Part shown: positions 52,149-61,274 of the stretch, in pieces | Layout of the letters: each line of letters opens with the position of its first letter | Position numbering within the stretch: position 1 is the first letter of the stretch | Source of the DNA: DATATJ01 sp963789075 | GTDB lineage: Bacteria > Acidobacteriota > Vicinamibacteria > Vicinamibacterales > CAVVIG01 | DNA: 64,000 nt | NCBI GenBank assembly: GCA_963789075.1 | Contig: CAWBJQ010000014.1 | Span: 558,001 to 622,000 of the forward strand | Direction of reading: 5' to 3' | The notes under the pieces: model-generated | Database searches by the model: none | What the model was told of the DNA's origin: nothing | What the model saw: only the letters and a program-made list of their open reading frames with translations | Position numbers and translations under genes: made by a program

Positions 52149-53806
52149 CGTCCGCCAACCATCGTTTTTGTTACGGTGGTCGTGAGAATATTTTTCACCG
52201 GCTCCGTCATCACGTCGCCTGACAGCACGACGAGATCGGCGAGCTTGCCGGCCTCCAGTGTACCCAGCTCTTTTTCCATGTGCGCGGCGTAGGCCGCATT
52301 GATCGTGAACGACTTCAGCGCTTCCATTCGCGTCATGCGCTGATCGGGCGCCCAGCCGCCGGGTGGGTTGCCGTTGACGTCCTGCCGCGTGATGGCCGCG
52401 TAGAGGCCGAGCATGGGGTTCGGCTGCTCGACCGGAAAGTCCGACCCGCTGGCCAGCACGACGCCGCTCTTCATCAGCTTTTGCCAGACGTACGCGCCGT
52501 CAGTCGTGCGCTTCTGGCCGATCCGCGCCGGGACCCACGGCATATCGGACGTGCAATGCGTCGGCTGCATCGACGCGATCACGCCGAGCTGGGCGAAGCG
52601 CGGGATGTCCTGCGGGCTCAGAATCTGCGCGTGCTCATCGCGCATGCGAAGGCTTTTCGACCCTGGCACTTCTTTCTGCACGCGCGCGAAGACGTCGAGC
52701 ACCTCGCGGTTGGCCCGATCGCCGATCGCGTGGATGCAGGTCTGGAAACCCGCTTTCGATGCGGCGAGCGTTTGCGCGTAGACCTCTTCGGGCGGTGTCG
52801 TCAGCAGCCCTTTGTTGCCCGGCTCGTCGCTGTAGTCCTCGAGCATGGCCGCTCCGCGCGATCCGAGCGCTCCGTCGGCGACGATTTTGATGGCGCGGAC
52901 GATCACGTGGTAGTCGTGATAATTCGCGATCGGTCCGGCTTTGAAGAACGGCGCCAGATCCGCCAGCGATCCGCGCACCATGGCATAGATGCGCGTTTGC
53001 AGCGTGCCGATGTCGGCGAGGCGCTTGTAGGCGTCGATCGCCCGCTTCGTGTTCCCGGCATCGTGGACCATCGTCAACCCGAGCCGGCGGCACTCCTTGT
53101 CGGCGAGCAGAATCTGCTCGTCCAACTGTGCGTCGGATTCCGGCGGAATCTTCGCGGCGATCAGGTCCTGCGCGCCGTCGACGAAGACGCCTGACAGATT
53201 GCCGTTCGCGTCGCGGATCAGCCGCCCGCCGGTCGGTGCCTCCGTTGCGCGCGTCACGCCGGCGAGCTGCATCGCCTTGGCGTTAGCGAGGCCCGCGTGC
53301 CCGTCGACGCGCGTCAGGTACACGGGATTATTCGGCGCGGCGGCATCGAGCTTGTCGTGGCTCGGAAACGCCTTGTCTTCCCACAGGTTCTGATCCCACG
53401 CACGCCCGAGGATCCATTCGCCCGGCCGCGCCGTGGCGGCGCGTGCTTTCACCTTCGCGACGATCGCGTCGTAGCTCGTGAGGCCGCGGAAGTCGAGCCG
53501 CTGTAGGCTGGACCCGAGACTCGTGAAGTGACCGTGCGCGTCGGTCAATCCGGGCACGACGGTCCGGCCGCCGAGATCCACGATCTGCGTCGCGGCGCCC
53601 TTGAGCGCGAGGATCTCCGCATCCTGACCGACCGCCACCAGCCGATCGCCGCGGATCGCGAGCGCGGCCGCTTCCGGATGCGCGTCGATCGCGGTGTAGA
53701 TGCGCGCGTGATGAATGATGAGATCGGGAGCGGGCGGCTGCGCGCCCGCCCGCACGGTCAGCGCCAATGCCAGGGCCGCAGACGCCAGCAGTGTCGGACG
53801 GAGCAT
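52118..53806 (-). CDS. secreted amidohydrolase family protein (YtcJ-like)
   Basis: 562 residues, intact. Signal peptide TLLASAALALALTVRAGAQ. Metal-dependent hydrolase: TDAHGHFTSLG holds the HxH motif, GEWILGRAWDQNLWED is typical of the YtcJ group, HAIGDRANREVLD provides the next metal histidine, and VLASGSDFPVEQPNPMLGLY carries the catalytic Asp. The closing segment TINAAYAAHMEKELGTLEAG and KLADLVVLSGDVM is the usual amidohydrolase C-terminus. Substrate unknown; YtcJ-type enzymes are often annotated as N-acyl-amino acid or exoenzyme regulators. TAACAT 6 nt before the ATG suggests a leaderless message. Confidence 0.85.
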   Translation of the reverse strand: MLRPTLLASAALALALTVRAGAQPPAPDLIIHHARIYTAIDAHPEAAALAIRGDRLVAVGQDAEILALKGAATQIVDLGGRTVVPGLTDAHGHFTSLGSSLQRLDFRGLTSYDAIVAKVKARAATARPGEWILGRAWDQNLWEDKAFPSHDKLDAAAPNNPVYLTRVDGHAGLANAKAMQLAGVTRATEAPTGGRLIRDANGNLSGVFVDGAQDLIAAKIPPESDAQLDEQILLADKECRRLGLTMVHDAGNTKRAIDAYKRLADIGTLQTRIYAMVRGSLADLAPFFKAGPIANYHDYHVIVRAIKIVADGALGSRGAAMLEDYSDEPGNKGLLTTPPEEVYAQTLAASKAGFQTCIHAIGDRANREVLDVFARVQKEVPGSKSLRMRDEHAQILSPQDIPRFAQLGVIASMQPTHCTSDMPWVPARIGQKRTTDGAYVWQKLMKSGVVLASGSDFPVEQPNPMLGLYAAITRQDVNGNPPGGWAPDQRMTRMEALKSFTINAAYAAHMEKELGTLEAGKLADLVVLSGDVMTEPVKNILTTTVTKTMVGGRWIYGTGAQR

Positions 53807-53815
53807 GCGCGAATG

Positions 53816-55177
53816 TTACATCAGCAGGAGCGGGTCGACCTGCATCACCGCGGGATCGAGCGGCGCGGTCACCGACGCGGCGCGCGCCGGGTCCTCACTC
53901 GGCTCCCAGAGATTCAGCTCGTACGCGAGGTCGAGCCGCTTCGCGTCGCGGTCGAACAACACGCGCACGCGGGGGCGATACGGATCCGGGGCGTACACCT
54001 TCGTCACCACCGCGACCTCACCGGTGTTGAGCCGTACCAGGTTGCCTGCGGGATAGATGCCGACCAGCTGCACGAACCGCCGCACCAGATGCTGATCGAA
54101 CTGCGTGCCGTCGTTGCGCTTCAACACTTCGAGAATGCGGTCCGTCGGAAACGCCTGTTGATATTGCCGCTGCGACCGCATCGCGTCGTACACATCCGCG
54201 ATGCTGCACAGCATCGTCCCGACGTTCAGCGACGGCCGCTGCACGCCCGCCGGATATCCCGTCCCGTCGATCCGCAAGTGATGCTCGAATGCGACGACGG
54301 GCGCGAGCGCCGCGATGTCGGGCGTCTGGCGCAGCATTTCGGCGCCGTCGACGACGTGCCGCCTCATGATGGCGAACTCCGCGTCGGTCAGCTTGTCGGG
54401 CTTGTTGAGGATCTCGATCGGCGTGCGGACCTTGCCGATGTCGTGCATCAGCGCCGCGAGGCCGAGCTCGCGCAGCAGCGGACCGTCGATGCCCAGTCCG
54501 CGCGCCTGGCCCATCGTCAGAATCGACACGTTGACCATGTGCGTGAACGTGTAGTTGTCGTAGTTCTTCAGCGTCGTCAGCGCGAGGAGCGCGGTGCGGT
54601 TCTGCGACACGGCCTGCGCGAGCCCGTCGATCATGGTTCGCGCCATCGTCGCGTCAGGGGTGGATTCGGTGGCGGCGCTCTCCCAGACGTTGGCGGCGGC
54701 CGAGACGGCGTCGTTGTACAGCCCCTTGATCGTGGCCATGTCGGCCAGGCTGCCCTCGCTGCGGGGCGTGACGTTGACGCGTCCGACCCGGATGTGGGTC
54801 AGCGCCGGGAGCGGCGGCGCCTTGCCGTCGGCGCCAGGATTGGCGTCCGCGATGGCGTATACAAATGTGGTCAGCTGGTCGAGCGTGACACCGCGCTCCA
54901 GCGTGATCCGCTCGACGCCGCTCTGTTGCAGCCGGCGGATCAGCGATCCCATCGTGTCGGCGCGCGCGATCGGCACCTCGTCCACGATCACTTCGTCGCC
55001 GACGATGCCGATCACGATCGCGGGCTGGAGGGTATGCAGCAGCTGCGTGGCTGCCGACAGCGTATCCAGGTTGCGTCCGATGATCGGATGACCCTTGGAA
55101 TAGAGCTGCGTCGATCGCAGCGCCGCGGCGAAGCGGCGCAGGAGCTCATCGGCCAACTGCACGCGGGGCGCGGTCAT
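53816..55177 (-). CDS. HD-GYP cyclic-di-GMP phosphodiesterase
   Basis: 453 residues from MTAPRVQLADELLRRF at 55177, sharing an ATGA overlap with the HEAT-repeat gene upstream. An N-terminal domain with ALRSTQLYSKGHPIIGRN (LY-x-x-GHP) resembles the beginnings of its two neighbours. The catalytic HD-GYP domain is complete: FTHMVNVSILTMGQARGLGI, LMHDIGKVRTPIEILNKPDK (HDxGK) and FEHHLRIDGTGYPAGVQRPS (HHExxDGxGYP type). It should hydrolyse cyclic-di-GMP. After HD-GYP follow FDRDAKRLDLAYELNLWEPS and a non-conserved tail. Confidence 0.85.
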   Translation of the reverse strand: MTAPRVQLADELLRRFAAALRSTQLYSKGHPIIGRNLDTLSAATQLLHTLQPAIVIGIVGDEVIVDEVPIARADTMGSLIRRLQQSGVERITLERGVTLDQLTTFVYAIADANPGADGKAPPLPALTHIRVGRVNVTPRSEGSLADMATIKGLYNDAVSAAANVWESAATESTPDATMARTMIDGLAQAVSQNRTALLALTTLKNYDNYTFTHMVNVSILTMGQARGLGIDGPLLRELGLAALMHDIGKVRTPIEILNKPDKLTDAEFAIMRRHVVDGAEMLRQTPDIAALAPVVAFEHHLRIDGTGYPAGVQRPSLNVGTMLCSIADVYDAMRSQRQYQQAFPTDRILEVLKRNDGTQFDQHLVRRFVQLVGIYPAGNLVRLNTGEVAVVTKVYAPDPYRPRVRVLFDRDAKRLDLAYELNLWEPSEDPARAASVTAPLDPAVMQVDPLLLM

Positions 55178-57430
55178 GACGTCCCGATCCCCGGCGGGCG
55201 CCGCGTGCGCGCGGCCGCGAGCTGCGCCCGGACGATCGCGCGCACGTTCCGCCCCGCGCTGGCCGCCGCCTCTTCGAGCACCGCCCGCGCATCGGGCGTG
55301 CCGATGCGCAACAGGGCCGCAGCCGCGGCGGTGCGCAGCATCCTTGTGCGGCGGGGCGTCCACCAGGTGCCCTCGTAAAGCGCTTCCTTGAGCGGCGCGA
55401 CGCCTTCCGGATCGCGCAGCGCGCCGAGTGACTCGATCGCGCGAAGGTAGACCGGCGCGAGCGGACCGCGGTACCCGACATTGCGAAGAATGTACGCGAA
55501 CAGCGGCGTCACACGCTCGTCGCGCGTTGCGCTGAGCGATTGCATGATCGCCTCGCGCGACTGCGGCGTGCCGCCCGCCAGCGCCTGCTCGAGCACGCGA
55601 TACGCCCGTTCCGTGCCGATGTTGAGAATGGCGCGGACCGCTTCACGCTGGACCAGCGGCTCCGCGTCGTCGAGCAGCTCCGTGAGATCGGGGAGCGCTT
55701 CGGTGCCGCCGAACTCGCGCATCAGGTAAATCGCCGTCCGCCGTACCGCCGCATTGGACGAATTTTTCAGCCGTTCGACCGTACGGCGGCCGATGACGCC
55801 GTAGGCGAGCAGAATCGACGTCAGCCGCTCGCGTGTGCGGCCACGTTCCTCGATCGAGAGCGCTTCGGCCAGCGGCCGTACCAGTACTTCGCCGAGCGAC
55901 ACGCACATCGTCTTCACGCGCTCGAACTGCGTGTCGTCGATCGTGCCCAGGTGCGTGACGACGTGGCGCATCATGGAGCCGGCGACCAGCAGGTCGATGC
56001 CGATCATCGCGTGCTGGCGGCGGACGGCATCGCCGCCCGGCGCTGCCTCGCGGACCAGCACCTCGAGCAGCTCGATGGCCGCGTCGAAGTCGCCGACGAG
56101 CAGCAGGTCCTCCATCAGCGCCACCACCGGCGCAATCAGCTCGCCCCAGCGTTCTTCGTTGACTTCGATCCGCAGGAGGTCGAGCAGCAGCGTGAGGTCG
56201 AGGGAGCGCAGCGCGCCGGTCGCGACACTGCGCAGCCACGCGCTGACGCGTTCGGGCGGGTCGTCGCTGACTTGCTCGACTTCAATCGCCTGCGTGCGCG
56301 CAGCCGACAGCTCGCGTCCGTACTCCGACGAGACGAACGACTCGTCCGAATACGACGTCAGCAGCTTTTCGGCGACGTGGCTCCAGACGGTCTCGAAGCC
56401 ATCGACGTTGCCCAGCGGCGACGCGGCGACATCGTCGTGCGCGAGCGCGAGCAGGCGCTGGCGCTCGTCGCCTTCGCGCACCAGCGTCTGGAAGACTTGA
56501 GCGAGTCGATCGGTCGCGGACGTTTCCGCGATGACATTGCGCGACACGAAGCCGGCGATCGTGCCGTCTGTCATGCGGCTGATGACGGCGCTCATGAGGC
56601 GCGGTCCTTCCTCCGCGTCGCCGGCCGTGGCCAGCAGACCCATCAGCGTGTCGGGCGAGAGCTGACCGACGGCGCCGGCCATGTTGTGCAGCACGGGGTC
56701 GAGCCGCTCGGGCGTCTGCTTCGACACCACTTCGACAATCCCTTTCAGCATGCGGAGCAGCGCGGCGGTCTTCGCGTTGAGCCCGCCGCCTGATCCGTCC
56801 GCGCGTTGCTCGAGCGTCGCGACGATCTCCGTCAGCTTCGCCGAGTCGCTGGCGAGCAAGAGGAACTCGCGGATCGTCTCCTCGGTGAGATCGATCGCAT
56901 CGCCCTGAAGGCAGTTGGCGATCACCTTCTCCCAGACGGCCGCCTGACCTGCGCTACGCTCGCGCAACACCTCGGCGTAATCGATCTCGCGCAGCGTCAG
57001 ATGGCGCTGTCCCATGGCAGTCCAGACCCGCGCGATGCCGCCCTCGATCCGGATCGACTCCGGCGAGCGGCCGAGCAGGAGCAGGAATTGCCGCCACGCC
57101 TCGGCGTTGCCGTCTGGCTGCACGGTCAGCTCTCCGATCGTATGACCGTGGAGCAGCATGCGCCAGCTCACCGATGGCCCGATCGGGTTTCGGGGCCGAG
57201 CGGCCCCCAACCTGCAGATCGTCGGGCAGCACCGTCATCGTCATGGGCGCCGGCAGTCTGGCCGCCGACGTGACGTGGACGATGCGGCCGAGCGTGGCGG
57301 CGATCGCGGGATGCCCATCGGGATAGAGCACGACGGCGCGCGCGGCGGCTCTGCACGCGCGGGCGAACTCGGTGACGCGGACCGCTTCGTCCGGCGCGAG
57401 CGACGGCGGGGTATCGCTGACGTCCGCCAT
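55174..57430 (-). CDS. large HEAT-repeat protein, frameshifted near the N-terminus
   Basis: About 751 residues. Start MADVSDTPPSLAPDEAVRVT at 57430; the first 75 residues are in one frame and, after a shift near 57195, the frame continues LHGHTIGELTVQPDGNAEAW. N-terminal part: RAVVLYPDGHPAIAATL, the LYPxGHP motif shared with the HD-GYP gene. The remainder is helical, with recognisable HEAT repeats near the C-terminus (VERLKNSSNAAVRRTAIYLM, LTELLDDAEPLVQREAVRAI, EEAAASAGRNVRAIVRAQLA). Probably a scaffold for the HD-GYP protein, with which it is translationally coupled. No enzymatic motif. Confidence 0.75.
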
Positions 57431-57431
57431 C

Positions 57432-57641
57432 TCAGAGACGCGTCGCCGACGTGACGCCGATCGAGAACAGGGCACCGGCCGACGCCTCGCGGACAGCGCC
57501 GGTCGAACGGGCGAGCGACAGGCCGGCGGCCGGATGCTCCGATGGAGACGGCGTCCAGTTCCGCGTGGCCGCCACGATGGCGCGAGCCAGCTGTAGCACC
57601 CCCCGGCGCAAATCCGGAGAAAGCTGAGAAACCTGGGACAT
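57432..57641 (-). CDS. short ORF with the shared N-terminal YPxxHP-type domain, possibly truncated
   Basis: 69 residues, ending two bases before the HEAT gene start. The sequence LQLARAIVAATRNWTPSPSE then HPAAGLSLARSTGAVREASA and ALFSIGVTS aligns with the opening domains of the next two genes (A...R...LYP..HP......L..L), but stops where those continue. It may be a truncated duplicate or the first part of a frameshifted gene. TATACT lies 10 nt before its ATG. Confidence 0.45.
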   Translation of the reverse strand: MSQVSQLSPDLRRGVLQLARAIVAATRNWTPSPSEHPAAGLSLARSTGAVREASAGALFSIGVTSATRL

Positions 57642-57651
57642 GAATTCTCGC

Positions 57652-57659
57652 AGTATACT
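57652..57659. promoter_or_regulatory. palindromic AGTATACT, divergent -10 for two apparently leaderless genes
   Basis: On the plus strand TATACT (57654-57659) lies 9 nt before the pdp ATG. On the minus strand TATACT (57657-57652) lies 10 nt before the ATG at 57641. One 8-bp palindrome could therefore serve both directions, with transcripts starting at or near the start codons. Confidence 0.45.
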
Positions 57660-57668
57660 GCCCGCCGA

Positions 57669-58973
57669 ATGCGCGCCGTCGACATCATCCTGAAGAAGCG
57701 TGACGGCGGCGCCCTGAGCCGCGACGAAATCGGCTTCTTCGTCGCCGGCGTCACCAGCGGGACGCTGCCGGATTATCAGGCTTCGGCGCTGCTGATGGCG
57801 ATCTTATTGCGCGGGATGACGGCCGAAGAAACCGCGTGGCTGACCGATGCCATGGTGCACTCGGGCGTTCGCGTGGACCTCGCAGCCATTCCGGGCGTGA
57901 AAGTCGACAAGCATAGCACTGGCGGCGTAGGCGACAAGACGTCGCTGATTGTGGCGCCGCTGGTGGCGGCCTGCGGCGTGCCCGTGCCGATGATGTCCGG
58001 CCGGGGACTCGGACACACGGGCGGCACGCTCGACAAGCTCGAGGCGATTCCGGGGTTTCGCGTCAATCTCTCGCTCGAGGAGATGAACGCGGCGCTGGCG
58101 CGCGTCGGGTGCGCGATGATCGGCCAGACGTCGCAGATCGCGCCGGCCGACAAGGCGCTCTATGCGCTGCGCGACGTCACCGGCACGGTCGAGAGCATCC
58201 CCCTCATCAGCGCCTCAATCATGAGCAAGAAGATTGCTGAGGGGATCGACGCGCTCGTCCTCGATGTGAAGACCGGCAGCGGGGCGTTCATGAAGACCGA
58301 AGCCGATTCGCGGCGGCTGGCCGAGTCGCTCGTCTCGATCGGCAACGCCTCGGGCGTGAAGACCGAAGCGGTCATCACGGCCATGGAAACGCCGCTCGGC
58401 CGCGCGGTGGGCAACGCGCTCGAAGTGATCGAGTGCCTCGAAGTGTTGAAGGGGCGGGGCGCAGCGGATCTGATCGAGGTGTCCGTCGCGCTGGCCGCGC
58501 GCATGCTCGTGCTCGGGTGCGTGGCCAGCGATCGCGCCGACGGCGAGTGCCGCGTCCGCGCGGCGATCGGCTCCGGCGCGGGGCTCGAGCGCTTCCGTCA
58601 GATCATCGACGCGCAGGGCGGTGATCCGCGCGTCGTGGACGACTACGCGCGCTTTCCGGCGGCGCCCGAGCGCCACGTGGTGAAGGCCGCGCGCGACGGG
58701 TTCGTGACGCGCGTCGATGCGGAGCTGGTCGGGCGTGCGTCGGTGGCGCTCGGCGCCGGCCGGGACCGCGTCGAGGATCCCGTCGATCCGGCTGTCGGCA
58801 TTCTCCTCGACGCGAAGCCGGGCGACGTCGTACACGCCGGGGACCCGCTCCTCGAAATCCACTATCGCGATCGCGCGCGCCTCGACCGTGCGCTGGCGCT
58901 GACCGCCCGCGCGATAACGCTCGGCGATACCCGTCCGGCCCCGACACCGCTGATCGTGGGAGAGGTTCACTGA
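57669..58973 (+). CDS. pdp: pyrimidine-nucleoside/thymidine phosphorylase
   Basis: 434 residues, intact. Phosphorolyses thymidine, deoxyuridine or uridine to base plus (deoxy)ribose-1-phosphate. The family core is complete: VKVDKHSTGGVGDKTSLIVA (phosphate and Lys/Ser binding), MMSGRGLGHTGGTLDKLEAI, and LDVKTGSGAFMKTEADSRRL. The C-terminal 'PYNP_C' domain follows with PPERHVVKAARDGFVTRVDA. A symbol of deoA would be equally fair; substrate range is not decided by the sequence. First gene of the salvage operon, its stop overlapping the nupC start (TGATG). Confidence 0.92.
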   Translation: MRAVDIILKKRDGGALSRDEIGFFVAGVTSGTLPDYQASALLMAILLRGMTAEETAWLTDAMVHSGVRVDLAAIPGVKVDKHSTGGVGDKTSLIVAPLVAACGVPVPMMSGRGLGHTGGTLDKLEAIPGFRVNLSLEEMNAALARVGCAMIGQTSQIAPADKALYALRDVTGTVESIPLISASIMSKKIAEGIDALVLDVKTGSGAFMKTEADSRRLAESLVSIGNASGVKTEAVITAMETPLGRAVGNALEVIECLEVLKGRGAADLIEVSVALAARMLVLGCVASDRADGECRVRAAIGSGAGLERFRQIIDAQGGDPRVVDDYARFPAAPERHVVKAARDGFVTRVDAELVGRASVALGAGRDRVEDPVDPAVGILLDAKPGDVVHAGDPLLEIHYRDRARLDRALALTARAITLGDTRPAPTPLIVGEVH

Positions 58974-60337
58974 TGTCTGTGCGCGTCGATCCTCCGCCGG
59001 CCAACGGCATCGTTCGGCGCACGCACGCGACCGATCTCGCGATTGGCGGCGGCGCGCTGGCGCTGGCGCTCGTCGCCGCGTTCGCCGCGCAGATGGGCCT
59101 GCCGCAGGCGCAGCCGCTGGTTGGGGCGATCGTCATCCTCGCCATTGCGTTCGTGTTCTCGACCGATCGCCGGGCGATCGACCTTCGCACGGTCGGCTGG
59201 GGTCTGACCCTGCAGGTCGTGTTCGCGCTCATCGTGCTGAAGACGGCCGCCGGCCAGCGCGTGTTTTCGACGCTCGGGGCGGGGATCAACAAGCTGCTGG
59301 GCTTTGCGGGCGTCGGCGCGGCGTTCGTCTTCGGTCCGCTCGGCGACAGCAGCGTCTGGAGCCGTGCGATGAATGGCGCGCTCGGCCCGGAAGGCGCACG
59401 CTACGGCGTCATCTTCGCGTTTCAGGTGCTGCCGACGATCATCTTCATCGCCGCGCTGTTCGCCGTTCTCTACTATTTCGGGGTGATGCAGGTCGTCGTG
59501 CGGCTCTTTGCGATCCTGATGAACAAGGTGATGAAGGCAAGCGGCGCGGAATCGCTGAACGTCGCCGCGAGCATCTTCATGGGCCAGACCGAGGCGCCGC
59601 TCACGATCCGGCCGTATCTCCCGGAGATGACCGAGTCGGAGCTGATGACGGTGATGACGTCCGGCATGGCGCACATCTCCGGCGGCATCATGGCCGCCTA
59701 CATCCTCTTCGGCATCGAGGCGAAGCATCTCTTGACGGCGGTGATCATGACGGCGCCCGGGACGATCATGATGGCGAAGATGCTGGTGCCCGAAACAGAA
59801 GTGCCGAAGACGATGGGAACGGTGCGGCTGGAAGTGGAGCGCACGGACGTGAACGTGATCGACGCCATGGGCCGCGGCACCGGCGAAGGATTGCAGCTGG
59901 CGCTCAATGTCGGCGCGATGCTCATTTCGTTTCTCGCGATGGTGGCGCTGATCAACTACGTACTCGGCTTCGCGCACCTGAGCCTGCAGCAGATCTTCGG
60001 GTGGGTGTTCGCGCCCGTCGCCTGGTCGATGGGCGTGCCGTGGCGCGATGCGCCGACGATCGGCAACCTGCTGGGCACTCGGATGGCGCTCAACGAGTTC
60101 GTCGCCTACTCGCAGCTCGGCCCGCTGAAGGCCGCGCTCGACCCGAAGTCGTTCACGATCGCCACGTTCGCGCTGTGCGGCTTCGCGAATTTCAGCTCCA
60201 TCGGCATTCAGATCGGCGGCATCGGTGCGCTGGCGCCCAATCGCCGCCACGATCTCGCGCGTCTGGGTCTGCGGGCGATGTTCGCGGGCACGCTGGCCAA
60301 CTTCATGACGGCGACGATCGCCGGATTCCTTTTGTGA
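58973..60337 (+). CDS. concentrative nucleoside transporter (NupC/CNT family)
   Basis: 454 residues, intact, ATG at 58973 overlapping the pdp stop by one base. Ten to eleven transmembrane segments; the CNT core is clear: GVGAAFVFGPLGDS, FAFQVLPTIIFIAALFAVLY, SIFMGQTEAPLTIRPYLPEM, HISGGIMAAYILFGIEAKHL, and GTRMALNEFVAYSQLG with the NEFVAY motif. The QTEAPL and NEFVAY motifs are diagnostic of Na- or H-coupled nucleoside import. It supplies substrates to the phosphorylases on both sides. Confidence 0.92.
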   Translation: MSVRVDPPPANGIVRRTHATDLAIGGGALALALVAAFAAQMGLPQAQPLVGAIVILAIAFVFSTDRRAIDLRTVGWGLTLQVVFALIVLKTAAGQRVFSTLGAGINKLLGFAGVGAAFVFGPLGDSSVWSRAMNGALGPEGARYGVIFAFQVLPTIIFIAALFAVLYYFGVMQVVVRLFAILMNKVMKASGAESLNVAASIFMGQTEAPLTIRPYLPEMTESELMTVMTSGMAHISGGIMAAYILFGIEAKHLLTAVIMTAPGTIMMAKMLVPETEVPKTMGTVRLEVERTDVNVIDAMGRGTGEGLQLALNVGAMLISFLAMVALINYVLGFAHLSLQQIFGWVFAPVAWSMGVPWRDAPTIGNLLGTRMALNEFVAYSQLGPLKAALDPKSFTIATFALCGFANFSSIGIQIGGIGALAPNRRHDLARLGLRAMFAGTLANFMTATIAGFLL

Positions 60338-60455
60338 ATTGCAGGATGGCAGGATGGCAGGATTGCAGAAAGGAAAGAGGGAAGGGAGCCTCTCTCTTCA
60401 CTTCCTTCCTGCAATCCCTTCCTGCCATCCTGCAATTCTGCCATCCTGCAATTTC
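60337..60455. repeat. GGATGGCAGGATTGCAG inverted stutter repeat before pnp
   Basis: GCAGGATGGCAGGATGGCAG and GCCATCCTGCAATTCTGCCA arms are inverted around GAGAGAGGCTCC-like sequence (GGAAAGAGGGAAGGGAGC and CTTCACTTCCTTCC). Ends 1 bp before the pnp start. Confidence 0.7.
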
Positions 60456-61274
60456 ATGAGCTACTACGATGACGTCAAAGAAGCCGCCGATGCGATTCGC
60501 GCGCGCGTACCGGCCGTGCCCGAGATCGCGATCGTCCTCGGGTCGGGCCTCGGCGATTTCGCCAACGCGCTCGACGATGCGGTGTCGATGCCCTACGAGG
60601 ACATTCCGCACTGGCCCGCCTCTCGCGTCGTCGGCCACGAGGGGCGGCTCGCCATCGGGCGATCGCGCGGCCGGCTGATTGGCGCGCTGGCCGGGCGCTG
60701 CCATGCCTACGAGGGACACGACCTGCAGACGGTCACGTTTGCCGTGCGTGCGCTCGGCCTGCTGGGCGTCAAGACGCTGATCCTGACCAATGCTGCCGGC
60801 GGCGTGAACACGAGTTTCCTTCAAGGGGCGTTGATGGTGATTGACGATCACATCAATCTGCTCGGCGGCAATCCACTGGTCGGACCGAACGACGATCGGT
60901 TCGGCCCGCGGTTCCCCGACATGACCGAGGTCTACTCGTCCCGGCTGCGGCGCATCGCCGACCAGGCGGGTCTGGCGATGAACATCGTGCTGCCCCACGG
61001 CGTCTACGTGGCGCTGCTCGGCCCCAGTTATGAAACGCCGGCGGAGATCCGATACCTACGGACGATCGGCGTCGACGCCGTCGGGATGTCGACCGTGCCG
61101 GAGGCGATTGTCGCCCGGCACATGGGGATGGACGTGCTCGGTATCTCCTGTATCTCAAACATGGCGGCCGGCGTGCTGCCGCAGCCGCTGCATCACGACG
61201 AGGTGATGGCCACGACGCGGCGCGTGCGCGGGCAGTTCATCGCTTTGCTGGAGGGCATCCTTGGCCGACTCTGA
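60456..61274 (+). CDS. purine-nucleoside phosphorylase (type I, PunA-like)
   Basis: 272 residues from MSYYDDVKEAADAIRARVPA at 60456; an open frame to 60339 upstream lies in the repeat. Trimeric PNP family: VLGSGLGDFANALDDAVSM (phosphate serine), GRCHAYEGHDLQTVTFAVRA, TLILTNAAGGVNTSFLQGAL, and MSTVPEAIVARHMGMDVLGI. Splits inosine, guanosine and deoxy forms to base plus ribose-1-phosphate. The downstream cdd-fusion start (TTG 61261) overlaps its end by 14 nt. Confidence 0.92.
   Translation: MSYYDDVKEAADAIRARVPAVPEIAIVLGSGLGDFANALDDAVSMPYEDIPHWPASRVVGHEGRLAIGRSRGRLIGALAGRCHAYEGHDLQTVTFAVRALGLLGVKTLILTNAAGGVNTSFLQGALMVIDDHINLLGGNPLVGPNDDRFGPRFPDMTEVYSSRLRRIADQAGLAMNIVLPHGVYVALLGPSYETPAEIRYLRTIGVDAVGMSTVPEAIVARHMGMDVLGISCISNMAAGVLPQPLHHDEVMATTRRVRGQFIALLEGILGRL

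Noticed and set aside
53528..55378. 616-codon plus-strand open frame
   Set aside because: It is the antisense shadow of the amidohydrolase and HD-GYP genes, which have complete catalytic motifs; the frame is Arg/His-rich without a domain.
60337..60455. CRISPR array
   Set aside because: The tandem units are about 10 bp, contiguous, inverted between arms and lack spacers; the same holds for the other stutter repeats.
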